A DNA stretch of 64,000 nt from Priestia megaterium NBRC 15308 = ATCC 14581 (GTDB lineage Bacteria > Bacillota > Bacilli > Bacillales > Bacillaceae_H), in assembly GCF_000832985.1 (NCBI RefSeq), contig NZ_CP009920.1:2602001-2666000 (forward strand). Direction: 5' to 3'. The position numbers were made by a program, and so were the translations under genes. Every line of letters starts with the position of its first letter. Positions within the stretch are counted from its first letter, which is position 1. This document shows, piece by piece, positions 55,794 to 64,000 of the stretch. The notes under the pieces were generated by a model. That model was not told the DNA's origin. It searched no databases and was given only the letters and a program-made list of their open reading frames with translations.

Positions 55794-56561
55794 ATGTTAA
55801 AAATTGGACAATATACATTTAATTCACGTTTATTATTAGGGACAGGGAAATTTCCTGACTTTACGACTCAGCGTCAAGCGGTAGAAGAGTCAGAAACAGA
55901 AGTTTTAACATTTGCTGTGAGACGAATGGATATTTTTGATCAAAATCAACCTAATTTATTAGAAGCGCTTGATGTGAAGCGTTTCACTCTTTTGCCTAAC
56001 ACTGCTGGAGCAAAAAATGCAGAAGAGGCCGTACGTATTGCTAAATTAGCAAAGGCTTCTGGACTTTGTGACATGGTAAAAGTAGAAGTAATTGGATGTG
56101 ATAAAACGCTGCTTCCTGATCCAGTTGAAACATTAAAAGCCAGTGAAGAACTGTTAAAAGAGGGCTTTACCGTTTTACCTTACACATCAGATGATGTTTT
56201 ACTTGCACGTCGTTTAGAGGAGTTAGGCGTACATGCCATTATGCCAGGAGCTTCGCCTATCGGTTCAGGTCAAGGTATTATTAATCCGTTGAACATGCGT
56301 TTTATCATTGAACAATCAACTGTTCCAGTAATTGTAGATGCAGGTATTGGAACGGCTTCAGACGCAGCTCAAGCTATGGAGCTAGGAGCAGATGGTGTGT
56401 TATTAAATACAGCTGTTTCAGGAGCAAAAGATCCTGTGAAAATGGCTCGTGCTATGAAGCTAGCGATTGAAGCAGGACGAGCAGCATTTGAAGCAGGACG
56501 TATTGAAAAGAAACAATATGCAACGGCAAGCAGTCCAACAGAAGGGATGAGTATCGGTTGA
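55794..56561 (+). CDS. thiG: Thiazole synthase
   Basis: 255 residues from ATG 55794. [18 protein letters not shown] at the N-terminus, the Schiff-base lysine region [18 protein letters not shown] (about 95-112), [10 protein letters not shown]-like [12 protein letters not shown], and [35 protein letters not shown]. Condenses DXP, iminoacetate and ThiS-thiocarboxylate. Only 5 bp after thiS. Confidence 0.96.
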   Translation: MLKIGQYTFNSRLLLGTGKFPDFTTQRQAVEESETEVLTFAVRRMDIFDQNQPNLLEALDVKRFTLLPNTAGAKNAEEAVRIAKLAKASGLCDMVKVEVIGCDKTLLPDPVETLKASEELLKEGFTVLPYTSDDVLLARRLEELGVHAIMPGASPIGSGQGIINPLNMRFIIEQSTVPVIVDAGIGTASDAAQAMELGADGVLLNTAVSGAKDPVKMARAMKLAIEAGRAAFEAGRIEKKQYATASSPTEGMSIG

Positions 56562-57577
56562 TTAATCGTTATTCCCGCCAAGAATTGTTTCAACCTATTG
56601 GAAAAGGCGGACAGCAGCAAATTCAAGAAAAGCATGTTCTGATTGTAGGAGCAGGTGCTCTTGGAACAGGGAACGCGGAGGCACTTGCGCGAGCGGGGGT
56701 AAAGAAAATAACGCTCATTGACCGGGACTATGTAGAGTGGAGCAACCTTCAGCGGCAGCAATTGTATAGTGAAAAAGATGCTGATAAAAGAATTCCAAAA
56801 GCAATTGCCGCTAAAAAACGGCTTCACGATATTAATCACGATGTAAAAGTAGAAGCGCACGTAGCAGACGGTACCCCTCAAGTTTTAGAACAGCTTGTTG
56901 AGGGGGTAGATGTTATGATAGATGCAACCGATAATTTTGACACACGCCTTGTAATGAATGATTTATCACAAAAATATGATATTCCTTGGATTTACGGAGC
57001 ATGTGTAGGAAGTTATGGAATTAGTTATACTATCATACCAAGTGAAACACCATGTTTATCCTGTTTGCTTGAATCTGTACCGCTTGGAGGGTTAACATGT
57101 GATACAGTGGGGATTATTAGTCCTGCTGTCCAAATGGTAGTCGCTCATCAAGTAACAGAAGTGTTAAAAATATTAGTCGGAGACTGGAATGCGCTCAGGA
57201 GGGAACTTGTTTCGTTTGACGTATGGAAAAATGAGTATACGAGCATCAATGTGAACGTGTTTCGCAAATCTGCTTGCCGCTCATGCGGCAGTGAACAAAC
57301 CTATCCCTTTTTACAATATGAAAATCAAACGAAAACAGCTGTGTTATGCGGAAGAAACACGGTACAAATCCGTCCGGGCAAATCAGCCAAGCAGCCGCTG
57401 CAGTCTTTAGGTGAACGATTAAAAGAAAAAGGATATAAAATTGAACAGAATCCGTATCTGCTTTCTTTTTATGTAGATGATTACCGTTTAGTTATGTTTC
57501 AAGATGGGCGCGTCTTTGTCCATGGAACAAACGATATAGTAGAAGCAAAGTCACTTTATCATCGGTATATTGGGTAA
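56558..57577 (+). CDS. thiF: ThiS adenylyltransferase (ThiF/MoeB family)
   Basis: 339 residues, TTG start at 56558 overlapping the thiG stop. E1-like adenylation domain: [23 protein letters not shown] (about 28-50), [18 protein letters not shown], and [14 protein letters not shown]. Two CxxC zinc pairs (CLSC at about 167 and CRSC at about 239). C-terminal extension of about 90 residues after the zinc site, as in some Bacillus ThiF. Confidence 0.93.
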   Translation: MINRYSRQELFQPIGKGGQQQIQEKHVLIVGAGALGTGNAEALARAGVKKITLIDRDYVEWSNLQRQQLYSEKDADKRIPKAIAAKKRLHDINHDVKVEAHVADGTPQVLEQLVEGVDVMIDATDNFDTRLVMNDLSQKYDIPWIYGACVGSYGISYTIIPSETPCLSCLLESVPLGGLTCDTVGIISPAVQMVVAHQVTEVLKILVGDWNALRRELVSFDVWKNEYTSINVNVFRKSACRSCGSEQTYPFLQYENQTKTAVLCGRNTVQIRPGKSAKQPLQSLGERLKEKGYKIEQNPYLLSFYVDDYRLVMFQDGRVFVHGTNDIVEAKSLYHRYIG

Positions 57578-57599
57578 GAAAGAGATGGAGGTTTCAAGC

Positions 57600-58409
57600 A
57601 TGACAGTACCAAAAGCATTAACCATTGCTGGATCAGACAGCGGTGGAGGAGCAGGTATTCAAGCAGATTTAAAAACATTTCAAGAGCGTGACGTTTTTGG
57701 CATGTCTGTTATTACAGCTGTGACCGCACAAAATACAGTTGGCGTTCAAGGAGTTTATCCTTTAGAAGTAGAAGCAGTTGAAACGCAGTTAGATTCAATT
57801 GCCACTGACTTATTTCCTAATGCAGTGAAGACAGGTATGTTGTTCAGTGCTGATATTATTTACGCAGTGGCTCGTAAAATCAAACAGTACGGACTGCAAA
57901 ATGTTGTAGTGGATCCCGTTATGATTGCAAAAGGCGGTCAGTCTCTTCTTCAAAGAGAAGCCGTACAGGCTCTAAAAGAATTATTGCCTCTTTGTGAAGT
58001 CATTACGCCGAACATACCGGAGGCGGAAGTCATCACGGGTAAAGAAATTCACACGATCGAAGACCGAAAAGAAGCGGCAAAACAGATTCATGAGCTAGGT
58101 GTAAAGCACGTGGTAATTAAAGGCGGACATGATCAATCTCATCAAGATATGATTGATATAGTGTATGATGGTCATAAGTACGTTGAAATCACACATGAAA
58201 AGATGAATACAAAGCATACACATGGAACGGGATGCACGTTTGCTGCTTGCGTCACAGCTGAACTAGCGAAAGGCAAAAGCGTGGTTGAAGCAGTTCAAAC
58301 TGCCTCGGATTTTGTTCACTATGCGATTAAGCACACACTTGAAATTGGTTCCGGACACGGTCCTACTAATCACTGGGCGTATGGAAAATACTTTCGTTCA
58401 AACATATAA
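57600..58409 (+). CDS. thiD: Hydroxymethylpyrimidine/phosphomethylpyrimidine kinase
   Basis: 269 residues from ATG 57600 (GGAGG upstream; frame opens at 57570). Ribokinase-like: ALTIAGSDSGGGAGIQADLKTFQ (about 6-28), VVDPVMIAKGG, ITPNIPEAEVITG and the catalytic TKHTHGTGCTFAACVTAELAKG (about 203-224). Makes HMP-PP for coupling to thiazole phosphate. Last gene of the thiamine operon, before a strong terminator. Confidence 0.95.
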   Translation: MTVPKALTIAGSDSGGGAGIQADLKTFQERDVFGMSVITAVTAQNTVGVQGVYPLEVEAVETQLDSIATDLFPNAVKTGMLFSADIIYAVARKIKQYGLQNVVVDPVMIAKGGQSLLQREAVQALKELLPLCEVITPNIPEAEVITGKEIHTIEDRKEAAKQIHELGVKHVVIKGGHDQSHQDMIDIVYDGHKYVEITHEKMNTKHTHGTGCTFAACVTAELAKGKSVVEAVQTASDFVHYAIKHTLEIGSGHGPTNHWAYGKYFRSNI

Positions 58410-58443
58410 AAAAACGTGCCTACAATCTAGGCACGTTTTTTAT
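58407..58443. terminator. Bidirectional terminator
   Basis: Stem AAAAAACGTGCCTA / TAGGCACGTTTTTT with a 5-nt loop, between thiD and convergent gpmA. Confidence 0.93.
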
Positions 58444-59165
58444 GAAGAAGGAATATGGGTAGGAATCTCTCCATCGATGCCTAAATAATAATGTCTAAGG
58501 GGCTTTAAATTATCATCAAGCTCATAAACAAGCGGCACGCTTGTAGGAATATTCAAGTTCGCAATGCCATCAGGCGAAATGTTATCCAAGTACTGCATCA
58601 GAGCCCTAATCGTATTACCGTGAGCGGAAATAATAACCTTTTTGCCAGCTTTAATAGAAGGAGCAATAGTTTCGTCCCAGTATTCTAGAACCCGCTTTTC
58701 TGTATCGGCTAAGTTTTCCGTTACAGGAAATTGTCCCTTAGCTAATTCCTTATACTTAGGGTTGGAAGCTTCATAGCGAATATCTGTTGTCTCTAAAGCA
58801 GGAGGGCGTTCGTTCATCGACCTTCTCCACAAATGCACTTGCTCTTCTCCAAATTTTTTTGCGGTTTCTTCTTTGTTCAAACCTTGAAGAGCCCCGTAGT
58901 GCCGTTCATTCAGCCTCCAAGATTTATACACGGGAATCCACATGAAGTCCATTTGATGTAAGACAATCCATAGAGTGCGAATGGATCGTTTTAAAACAGA
59001 AGTATAGGCAATATCAAAAGTATATTCGTTTTTCTTTAGTACTTTTCCAGCTTCTCGCGCTTCTTGCAATCCATTTTTAGAAAGATCTACATCCGTCCAG
59101 CCTGTAAATTTATTTTCAAGATTCCACACGCTTTGTCCGTGCCGAATCAACACAAGTTTTATCAT
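58440..59165 (-). CDS. gpmA: 2,3-bisphosphoglycerate-dependent phosphoglycerate mutase
   Basis: 241 residues. Histidine phosphatase superfamily: [26 protein letters not shown] (catalytic His about 9), [20 protein letters not shown] (about 86-105), and [15 protein letters not shown] (second His about 183). Full insert region of dPGM is present, so this is GpmA and not a broad-specificity phosphatase. Interconverts 3- and 2-phosphoglycerate. Bacillus also have the Mn-dependent GpmI, so this would be a second isozyme. Confidence 0.93.
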   Translation of the reverse strand: MIKLVLIRHGQSVWNLENKFTGWTDVDLSKNGLQEAREAGKVLKKNEYTFDIAYTSVLKRSIRTLWIVLHQMDFMWIPVYKSWRLNERHYGALQGLNKEETAKKFGEEQVHLWRRSMNERPPALETTDIRYEASNPKYKELAKGQFPVTENLADTEKRVLEYWDETIAPSIKAGKKVIISAHGNTIRALMQYLDNISPDGIANLNIPTSVPLVYELDDNLKPLRHYYLGIDGEIPTHIPSS

Positions 59166-59346
59166 CGTGTTCTCCTTTCAACAGTGACTAAGGACTCTAT
59201 TCTTTTTTATTATGAGAAGGAAAGAGTTTTTTATCCTAAAGCCGAGGAAAGGAGTTTTTATCATTTAGAAAAAGTGATGCCGAAAAGTAAAGCTTTAACT
59301 TTTTTACGCATATGATAAAAATAAAAAAGGGAAGGGAAGATAGTGG

Positions 59347-59544
59347 ATGAGTGACCAAGAACGTCAGATTCAAGCGCTGCACGGCCAAATTGAAGATTTA
59401 AAAGAAGAAATGTATCAGATGAAGCTTGATATTAGCACATTAGAGAAAGAAAAAGGAAAGCCTGTTTTGACACCGGCTCTCGTTGGTCAAATAGGAGGTT
59501 TTGTTCTAGGTGGATTAGCTATAATCGGTATTTTCTGGATGTAG
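59347..59544 (+). CDS. Small coiled-coil membrane protein, 65 aa
   Basis: N-terminal coiled coil (ERQIQALHGQIEDLKEEMYQMKLDISTLEKEKG) and a C-terminal membrane helix (PALVGQIGGFVLGGLAIIGIFWM). Tail-anchored layout with the coiled coil inside. No known family. A hairpin follows the stop. Confidence 0.7.
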   Translation: MSDQERQIQALHGQIEDLKEEMYQMKLDISTLEKEKGKPVLTPALVGQIGGFVLGGLAIIGIFWM

Positions 59545-59586
59545 AACTTCTCGTTTTGAAAACGAAAAGTTCTCCTGATTTTTTAA
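59544..59586 (+). terminator. Terminator-like hairpin
   Basis: Stem GAACTTCTCGTTT / AAACGAAAAGTTC (one mismatch), then CTCCTGATTTTTT. Confidence 0.65.
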
Positions 59587-60203
59587 TAAGCAATTCCAAC
59601 GCGGCATTTGGGGAATTTTTGAGCCCATATCTCATGGTAGGTAAAATGAGCGGTATCTCCCGTTGAAATTTTAACGGCATCAGCTGGTAAAATTTCTTTT
59701 TCCATTCGATACGTGCCTGTTATTTCACCCTCAGGCAAGTATGTTGGGCATATAACCGTCCAGTTTAGATCACTTTCCTTCAAGTGTAAGTATCCTTTTA
59801 AATGATCTTCTGCTGCTCTGGTCGTTTTACGCTTTGATTCATTTGATTGAAAACGATACTTTTCTGGTTCTGTTCGTGATTGTAAGATGCCTGCAGTTCC
59901 AATAGTAAGAATACGATGAACGCCATAATACTTCATGCTGTTTATAATAAGCGGCATACTTTTTGAAATCGTCTCTGCACCATCTGTATTTAACGCGCTG
60001 ACTACGATATCTTGGTGCTTGAGGGCAAAGTTGATATTTTCTTGATGAAGTACATCGCCTTGTAAGATATGTAGGTTTGGATGACTAACCTGTAGCTTAT
60101 TGCGGTCTCTAACAAGTACAGTAACGTCGTTTTCATCTTTTAGCATCATTTTTAATAAAGACTGTCCAACTCGCCCTGTAGAGCCTAATAGTAAAATTTT
60201 CAT
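59583..60203 (-). CDS. NAD(P)H-binding atypical SDR protein
   Basis: 206 residues. Rossmann start MKILLLGSTGRVGQSLLKMML (GxTGxxG), DVTVLVRDRNKL, NLHILQGDVLHQENI, VVSALNTDG and RILTIGTAGIL, as in the NmrA/HSCARG-like and flavin-reductase-like SDR group. The catalytic YxxxK of classical SDRs is not obvious, so a sensor or isomerase-like role is possible. Close in type to Bacillus YwnB/YhfK-like proteins. Confidence 0.82.
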   Translation of the reverse strand: MKILLLGSTGRVGQSLLKMMLKDENDVTVLVRDRNKLQVSHPNLHILQGDVLHQENINFALKHQDIVVSALNTDGAETISKSMPLIINSMKYYGVHRILTIGTAGILQSRTEPEKYRFQSNESKRKTTRAAEDHLKGYLHLKESDLNWTVICPTYLPEGEITGTYRMEKEILPADAVKISTGDTAHFTYHEIWAQKFPKCRVGIAY

Positions 60204-60388
60204 TGGCTACACCCCTCTATAAAAGATAGTATCTATTCTTTAGGATATACAATCTGTATACTTATTCATAATAAAAAGCATGCGTAGCATAAAGTAATAC
60301 AAAGTTGATGAATGAAATATTCAACAACAAAAAAATTTGATATGATAAAAAGACAGAAAAATCAAAAAAATAGGAGAGTGAATGTCTT

Positions 60389-61654
60389 TTGGGAGACTTG
60401 CCTCTGAATCAAATGATGATACTAGTCGTTTTGCTTATGTTATCAGCTTTCTTTTCATCTGCTGAGACAGCCTTTTCAAGCGTAAATAAAATTCGTTTAA
60501 AACATTACGCTGAGAAAAAATATCGGGGAAGTAAAAAAGCGCTGCATATTGCTGAACACTTTGAGCAGACGCTATCGACAATTTTAGTAGGAAATGTTGT
60601 CGTAAACATTGCTGCGTCCTCTTTGGCAGCTAAAATTGCCCTCGATATGTTTAAAGGAAACCTAGCACTTGTGATTAGTATCATTGTTATGACCATCATC
60701 ATTTTGATTTTTGGTGAAGTCTTGCCAAAATCGTTAGCTAAAGAGCATGCCGAATCTTTTGCGCTGATGATTTCTTCCTTGTTATTTATTATTATTAAAT
60801 TGTTAACCCCGATTTCCTTCTTATTTTTACAGGTAAAAAAAGGAACTTATCACTTGTTAACGTCTGCTCCTACACCAACGATTACAGAAGATGAAATTAA
60901 AGTGATGGTAGATTTAAGCGAAGAAGAAGGAACGATTAATAATATTGAAAAAGAGCTAGTTCATCGTTCACTCAATTTTAATGACATTGTGGTGGGGCAA
61001 ATTTTAAAACCTAGAATAGATGTCACAGCAGTTGACGTAAATGCCGATATTGATTCGGTTTGTCAAATGTTTCTTGAAGAGAGATATTCAAGAGTCCCTG
61101 TATATGAAGATCATATTGATAATATTATTGGCATTTTATCAGAAAGAGAATTTTTAACCTGTTTAATCCAAAGAAAAAAGATTTCTATTCGTGATTTGTT
61201 GAGACAACCTATTTTTGTAGTAGAATCCATGAAAATATCTGTTCTATTGCCAGAGCTCCAAAAAAGTAAGGTGCACATGGCAATTGTAGTTGATGAGTTT
61301 GGTGGAACGGCCGGTCTTGTGACCTTAGAGGATATATTAGAAGAAATTGTAGGAGAGATTTGGGATGAACATGATGAAGCTGTTAAGTATGTACACCAGA
61401 TAGGGGAAAAGGAGTACGAATTTAACGCCGACATCCCTATTGATGAATTTTTAACCTATATAGCGGTTAGTTCTCCTGACAGTACGTGCCATACCTTAGG
61501 GGGATGGATATATGAGCAGTTTGATCATATCCCTGCTAAAGGAGACTTTTTCTCATATGAAGAGATATTGTTTACCATTAAGGAAGTAGAAAATCGACGT
61601 ATTCGCAAAGTTTCCGTAAAATCATTTGGGAATAAGAATGAGGAAGCTGATTAA
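60389..61654 (+). CDS. CNNM/CorC-type transporter (hemolysin C family)
   Basis: 421 residues, TTG start at 60389 after AGGAGAGTGA. N-terminal CNNM (DUF21) domain with four helices (about 8-160, including LMLSAFFSSAETAFSSVNKIRLKHYAEK), two CBS domains (about 200-325, with RYSRVPVYEDHIDNIIGIL and AIVVDEFGGTAGLVTLEDILEEIVGEIWDEHDE) and a C-terminal CorC_HlyC domain. Family role: Mg2+ (or Co2+) export, gated by ATP-binding CBS domains. Confidence 0.92.
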   Translation: MGDLPLNQMMILVVLLMLSAFFSSAETAFSSVNKIRLKHYAEKKYRGSKKALHIAEHFEQTLSTILVGNVVVNIAASSLAAKIALDMFKGNLALVISIIVMTIIILIFGEVLPKSLAKEHAESFALMISSLLFIIIKLLTPISFLFLQVKKGTYHLLTSAPTPTITEDEIKVMVDLSEEEGTINNIEKELVHRSLNFNDIVVGQILKPRIDVTAVDVNADIDSVCQMFLEERYSRVPVYEDHIDNIIGILSEREFLTCLIQRKKISIRDLLRQPIFVVESMKISVLLPELQKSKVHMAIVVDEFGGTAGLVTLEDILEEIVGEIWDEHDEAVKYVHQIGEKEYEFNADIPIDEFLTYIAVSSPDSTCHTLGGWIYEQFDHIPAKGDFFSYEEILFTIKEVENRRIRKVSVKSFGNKNEEAD

Positions 61655-61663
61655 AAGAAACTA

Positions 61664-61693
61664 GAAAGCGCTCCAAGAGATCTTGGAGCGCTA
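61664..61693. other. Hairpin after the CNNM gene, no U-run
   Basis: Stem AGCGCTCCAAGA / TCTTGGAGCGCT is perfect, almost loop-free palindrome (AGCGCTCCAAGAGATCTTGG...). No T-run on either side, so termination is uncertain. Confidence 0.6.
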
Positions 61694-61719
61694 AAGCCAT
61701 AATATGAAATTAGTTAATA

Positions 61720-61938
61720 TTAGTACTTGCCGCCTAGGTTTTGCTCAGCTAATTGTACTAAACGTTTTGTGATTTCGCCACCAACAGATCCGTTCGCACG
61801 AGCTGTTGCATCTGGTCCTAAGTTTACACCAAACTCACTAGCGATTTCGAACTTCATTTGATCGATAGCAGCTTGAGCACCAGGCGCTACTAACTTGTTT
61901 GATGAATTTCTGTTTGATGCGTTTTGATAATTTGCCAT
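61720..61938 (-). CDS. Alpha/beta-type small acid-soluble spore protein (SASP-C-like)
   Basis: 72 residues beginning [16 protein letters not shown], with the conserved SASP blocks [22 protein letters not shown] and [20 protein letters not shown]. The germination protease site FEIASEF is at 30-36. The sequence looks the same as B. megaterium SASP-C as I remember it. Binds and protects spore DNA, then is degraded at germination. AGGAG precedes the ATG. A sigma-G promoter lies 150 bp upstream, with a tRNA-like element between. Confidence 0.96.
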   Translation of the reverse strand: MANYQNASNRNSSNKLVAPGAQAAIDQMKFEIASEFGVNLGPDATARANGSVGGEITKRLVQLAEQNLGGKY

Positions 61939-61975
61939 GTGTATTCATCTCCTCGTTAGATAAAATAGATTGTAA

Positions 61976-62051
61976 TGGTTGAGTTAGCTGGAGTTGAACC
62001 AGCCGAGCAGATGCATCGATTAGATCCGCTTGCCTACCGCGGCGTAACTCA
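61976..62051 (-). ncRNA. tRNA-Gln-like element in the SASP leader
   Basis: 76 nt on the minus strand. Acceptor stem TGAGTTA / TAACTCA (U1-A72 as in tRNA-Gln), discriminator A, encoded CCA, G18-G19 and A21 in the D loop, a D arm GCC-GCGGTA-GGC like that of bacterial tRNA-Gln, and a perfect T arm GCTGG-TTCAACT-CCAGC in standard numbering. The anticodon arm is abnormal: stem GCGGA/TCTGC closes a 13-nt loop (11 if one more pair forms) with no UUG anticodon. So it is probably a pseudo-tRNA or a tRNA-like RNA, not a normal tRNA. It lies 28 nt after the predicted SASP transcription start. Confidence 0.75.
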
Positions 62052-62085
62052 ATGCTTGCGAGCTGTTGTACTCGGTTGTTACTAG

Positions 62086-62114
62086 TATTATGGCGAAAGG
62101 GAAAAAACATATAC
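62086..62114 (-). promoter_or_regulatory. Sigma-G promoter upstream of the tRNA-like element and SASP gene
   Basis: Minus strand GTATA (62114-62110), 17 nt, CATAATA (62092-62086), matching sigma-G (GHATR and CATnnTA). Transcription should start near 62079 and include the tRNA-like element in a leader of about 140 nt. Confidence 0.7.
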
Positions 62115-62230
62115 ATAGAAAACTATTGGTAATTTATAGAAATTTTTGTGTAGAGTTTGATAAAGAGTAAGAGAGTTTTATTCCGTGCATATTATAGGTA
62201 CATATTGATCAGGTAAAGCGAGGTGTGCGG

Positions 62231-62473
62231 ATGTCGATTTGTTCCTTATGTAATGGGTTTAGTGATGTACAAATGACGTGCAAAACATGTGGAGGAGTGC
62301 TGGGGGATATGGGAAAAGTCAGCGATTATTTTGATGATTACAGTGCTTACATGGAAATCGATCAGTTAAAAGTAGAAAATGGGTATCCTAGTGATTTAGC
62401 AAATCACCAATGTATTCATCTCTTTTACTGCTCTACTTGTCACAGTGAAGAATTGAAGCAAATACAGGAATAA
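62231..62473 (+). CDS. Small zinc-ribbon protein, 80 aa
   Basis: From ATG 62231 (GAGGTG upstream; frame opens at GTG 62225). Three CxxC pairs: CSLC near residue 4, CKTC near 18 and CSTC near 70, which could bind one or two zinc ions. Middle part acidic (DYFDDYSAYMEID). No known function; no partner gene. Confidence 0.7.
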   Translation: MSICSLCNGFSDVQMTCKTCGGVLGDMGKVSDYFDDYSAYMEIDQLKVENGYPSDLANHQCIHLFYCSTCHSEELKQIQE

Positions 62474-62500
62474 AAAAAGACCCCTGGGGGTCTTTTTTAT
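62472..62500. terminator. Bidirectional terminator
   Basis: Stem AAAAAGACCCC / GGGGTCTTTTT, tight loop, between convergent genes. Confidence 0.9.
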
Positions 62501-63606
62501 TCGTGTTCAGCACGGATGCGCTGTTCAGATTCTGCATCAAAGAAATGCGCTTTGTTCATATCTAATGCTAAGTCTAGAGACTGAAGCGGTTTAATATCTG
62601 TTCTTGAATCTACGCGTGCTACAAAATCTTGTCCGCCAAGTTTAGAATAAAGCATGGTTTCAGCTCCCATTAACTCGGATACATCGACTTTGATTGTAAC
62701 TTTTGTGCCAGGTGAAGATTCAATAAATACAGGCTCATCATGGAAATCTTCAGGACGGATGCCTAAAATAATTTGTTTGTTTAAATATCCTTGCTCGCGA
62801 AGTATTTTCATTTTACCTTCCGGAACTGCAAGAAGAGAATCGCCTACTTGAACCTTTCCGTCTTTTAACGTTCCGGTTAAGAAGTTCATAGCAGGAGAAC
62901 CAATAAACCCGCCTACAAATACATTTTCAGGTTTTTCATATACTTCTTTTGGTGTACCAACCTGCTGGATAATCCCATCTTTCATAACAACCAGACGAGA
63001 AGCCATTGTCATTGCTTCGGTTTGGTCATGTGTTACGTAAATTGTCGTTGTACCCAAACGCTGGTGAAGCTTCGCAATTTCAGAACGCATTTGCACACGT
63101 AATTTCGCGTCTAAGTTTGATAAAGGTTCGTCCATCAAGAAGACCTTAGCATCACGAACGATTGCACGACCTAGAGCTACACGCTGACGCTGTCCGCCGG
63201 ATAATGCTTTTGGCTTACGCTCTAAGTATTGCTCAAGTCCTAAAATACGAGCGGCATCTTTTACGCGGCGTTCGATTTCATCTTTTGGTAATTTACGAAG
63301 TTTTAAGCCGAAAGCCATGTTGTCATATACGCTCATATGCGGATACAATGCGTAGTTTTGGAATACCATTGCAATGTCGCGATCTTTTGGAGCAACGTCA
63401 TTTACACGCTTGCTGTCAATATAAAAATCACCTTTGGAAATTTCCTCTAGCCCTGCAACCATACGAAGCGTTGTCGATTTCCCGCAGCCTGAAGGCCCAA
63501 CAAATACAATAAATTCTTTATCTTGGATGTGAAGGTTAAAATCTTTTACCGCCGTCACATCTTTATCATACATTTTATAAATATGTTCTAAACGTAATTC
63601 AGCCAT
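62497..63606 (-). CDS. msmX: Sugar ABC transporter ATP-binding protein MsmX
   Basis: 369 residues from ATG 63606 (GGGGG 8 nt upstream; in-frame ATG at 63612). Walker [22 protein letters not shown], signature [16 protein letters not shown], Walker [17 protein letters not shown], then a MalK-type C-terminal regulatory domain with [11 protein letters not shown]. Very like B. subtilis MsmX, a shared ATPase energising several carbohydrate importers. The stand-alone position and the regulator gene upstream fit the B. subtilis msmX-yxkF arrangement. Confidence 0.95.
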   Translation of the reverse strand: MAELRLEHIYKMYDKDVTAVKDFNLHIQDKEFIVFVGPSGCGKSTTLRMVAGLEEISKGDFYIDSKRVNDVAPKDRDIAMVFQNYALYPHMSVYDNMAFGLKLRKLPKDEIERRVKDAARILGLEQYLERKPKALSGGQRQRVALGRAIVRDAKVFLMDEPLSNLDAKLRVQMRSEIAKLHQRLGTTTIYVTHDQTEAMTMASRLVVMKDGIIQQVGTPKEVYEKPENVFVGGFIGSPAMNFLTGTLKDGKVQVGDSLLAVPEGKMKILREQGYLNKQIILGIRPEDFHDEPVFIESSPGTKVTIKVDVSELMGAETMLYSKLGGQDFVARVDSRTDIKPLQSLDLALDMNKAHFFDAESEQRIRAEHE

Positions 63607-63699
63607 TTCCATTTCCCCCTTGTATGTACTCTGTGAAACCGTTTTCTTAAATCTAGTGTAATTTTTTTAAATGAAACGGTAAATGGGAAACATGCACAA

Positions 63700-63746
63700 A
63701 AAAAAGAAAGGGTTTTCGTGCACTATTTACGAAAACCCTTTCATTT
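63700..63746. terminator. Bidirectional terminator
   Basis: Stem GAAAGGGTTTTCGT / ACGAAAACCCTTTC with flanking A/T runs, between msmX and the regulator gene upstream. Confidence 0.9.
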
Positions 63747-64000
63747 TATTTTCCATCTTGCGAATTTTTTAAAGCAAGAATGGCTAAGTAAGCAGACACA
63801 GCTCCTGTAAAGTGTTTGATATCAAGGTGTGTGCGATCAATAAATTTCTCAATTCTATACTGCAAGCTGTTGCGATGCATGTACAATTTCTTAGCAGCAA
63901 GAGATACGTTTAAATTACATTCTAAATAAACTTTAATCGTTTCTAAAAGATCTCCATCATCTTTTACTAAGTCAAGTAAATGTATCATATGATTTTGGAT
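63746..64000 (-). CDS. PucR/CdaR-type transcriptional regulator, C-terminal part
   Basis: The frame is open to the right edge, so the N-terminal part lies outside the window (at least 84 residues visible). The visible end is the PucR-type helix-turn-helix: LLETIKVYLECNLNVSLAAKKLYMHRNSLQYRIEKF. Context next to msmX suggests the yxkF counterpart of B. subtilis. Effector and targets unknown. Confidence 0.82.
   Translation of the reverse strand: MQNHMIHLLDLVKDDGDLLETIKVYLECNLNVSLAAKKLYMHRNSLQYRIEKFIDRTHLDIKHFTGAVSAYLAILALKNSQDGK

Noticed and set aside
61976-62051. Functional tRNA-Gln gene
   Set aside because: No UUG anticodon and no 7-nt anticodon loop; kept as a tRNA-like element instead.

Overview
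The window is bacterial chromosome of low G+C Gram-positive type, and every region points to Bacillus sensu lato, most likely Priestia (Bacillus) megaterium. The pointers are a 72-residue alpha/beta-type small acid-soluble spore protein that looks like B. megaterium SASP-C, a sporulation gene (spoVR), a 318-residue LDH of the B. megaterium type, strong AGGAGG-like ribosome sites and sigma-A promoters, and long blocks in the B. subtilis order (yhcT-yhcU-yhcX-glpP-glpF-glpK-glpD-pgcA; yhdB-spoVR). No phage, complete insertion sequence, CRISPR array or rRNA gene was seen.

Layout. 1-5.5 kb: part of an inositol catabolic cluster (3' end of iolA, iolD, iolE, a LacI-type regulator, iolB) in an order unlike B. 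subtilis. 5.5-13.4 kb: small and housekeeping genes (DUF2187, YitT, Lrp, a preQ1-riboswitch-controlled queT, a lipoprotein, an MFS pump remnant, an RsuA-type pseudouridine synthase, a TRM11-like methylase, a tautomerase). 13.7-16.6 kb: a stand-alone FtsZ paralogue without the C-terminal peptide, followed within about 20 nt by a cobalamin riboswitch and an orphan family-5 solute-binding lipoprotein. 17-31 kb: transport and metabolism (CitMHS, TatD, SET-domain protein, AI-2E exporter, IseA with a WalR box, ldh-lctP with two Rex boxes, CDF efflux, a Cache chemoreceptor). 31-44 kb: the yhc/glp block with GlpP-type leader terminators, pgcA and bioY. 44.6-53.5 kb: yhdB, spoVR, an Rrf2 regulator with an operator over its -10, a nucleoside hydrolase, a tcyABC-like amino-acid ABC operon and two crcB genes. 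53.6-58.4 kb: a TPP-riboswitch-controlled thiamine operon (tenI-thiO-thiS-thiG-thiF-thiD). 58.4-64 kb: gpmA, a CNNM/CorC protein, a SASP gene with a tRNA-like element in its leader, msmX and the end of a PucR/CdaR-type regulator.

How it works together. Glycerol enters through GlpF, is phosphorylated by GlpK and oxidised by GlpD, with GlpP relieving leader terminators and a cre site giving carbon control. Lactate is made by LDH and exchanged by LctP under Rex control. Three riboswitches (preQ1, B12, TPP) tie vitamin or queuosine-precursor levels to transport or synthesis genes.

The most unusual element is a 76-nt tRNA-Gln-like sequence with encoded CCA but a degenerate anticodon arm. It lies between a good sigma-G promoter and the SASP coding region, so it should be transcribed in the forespore as part of the SASP leader. 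Other items to follow up are the truncated FtsZ paralogue, several intergenic units with a promoter and a terminator but no ORF (candidate small RNAs), and two families of intergenic repeats.
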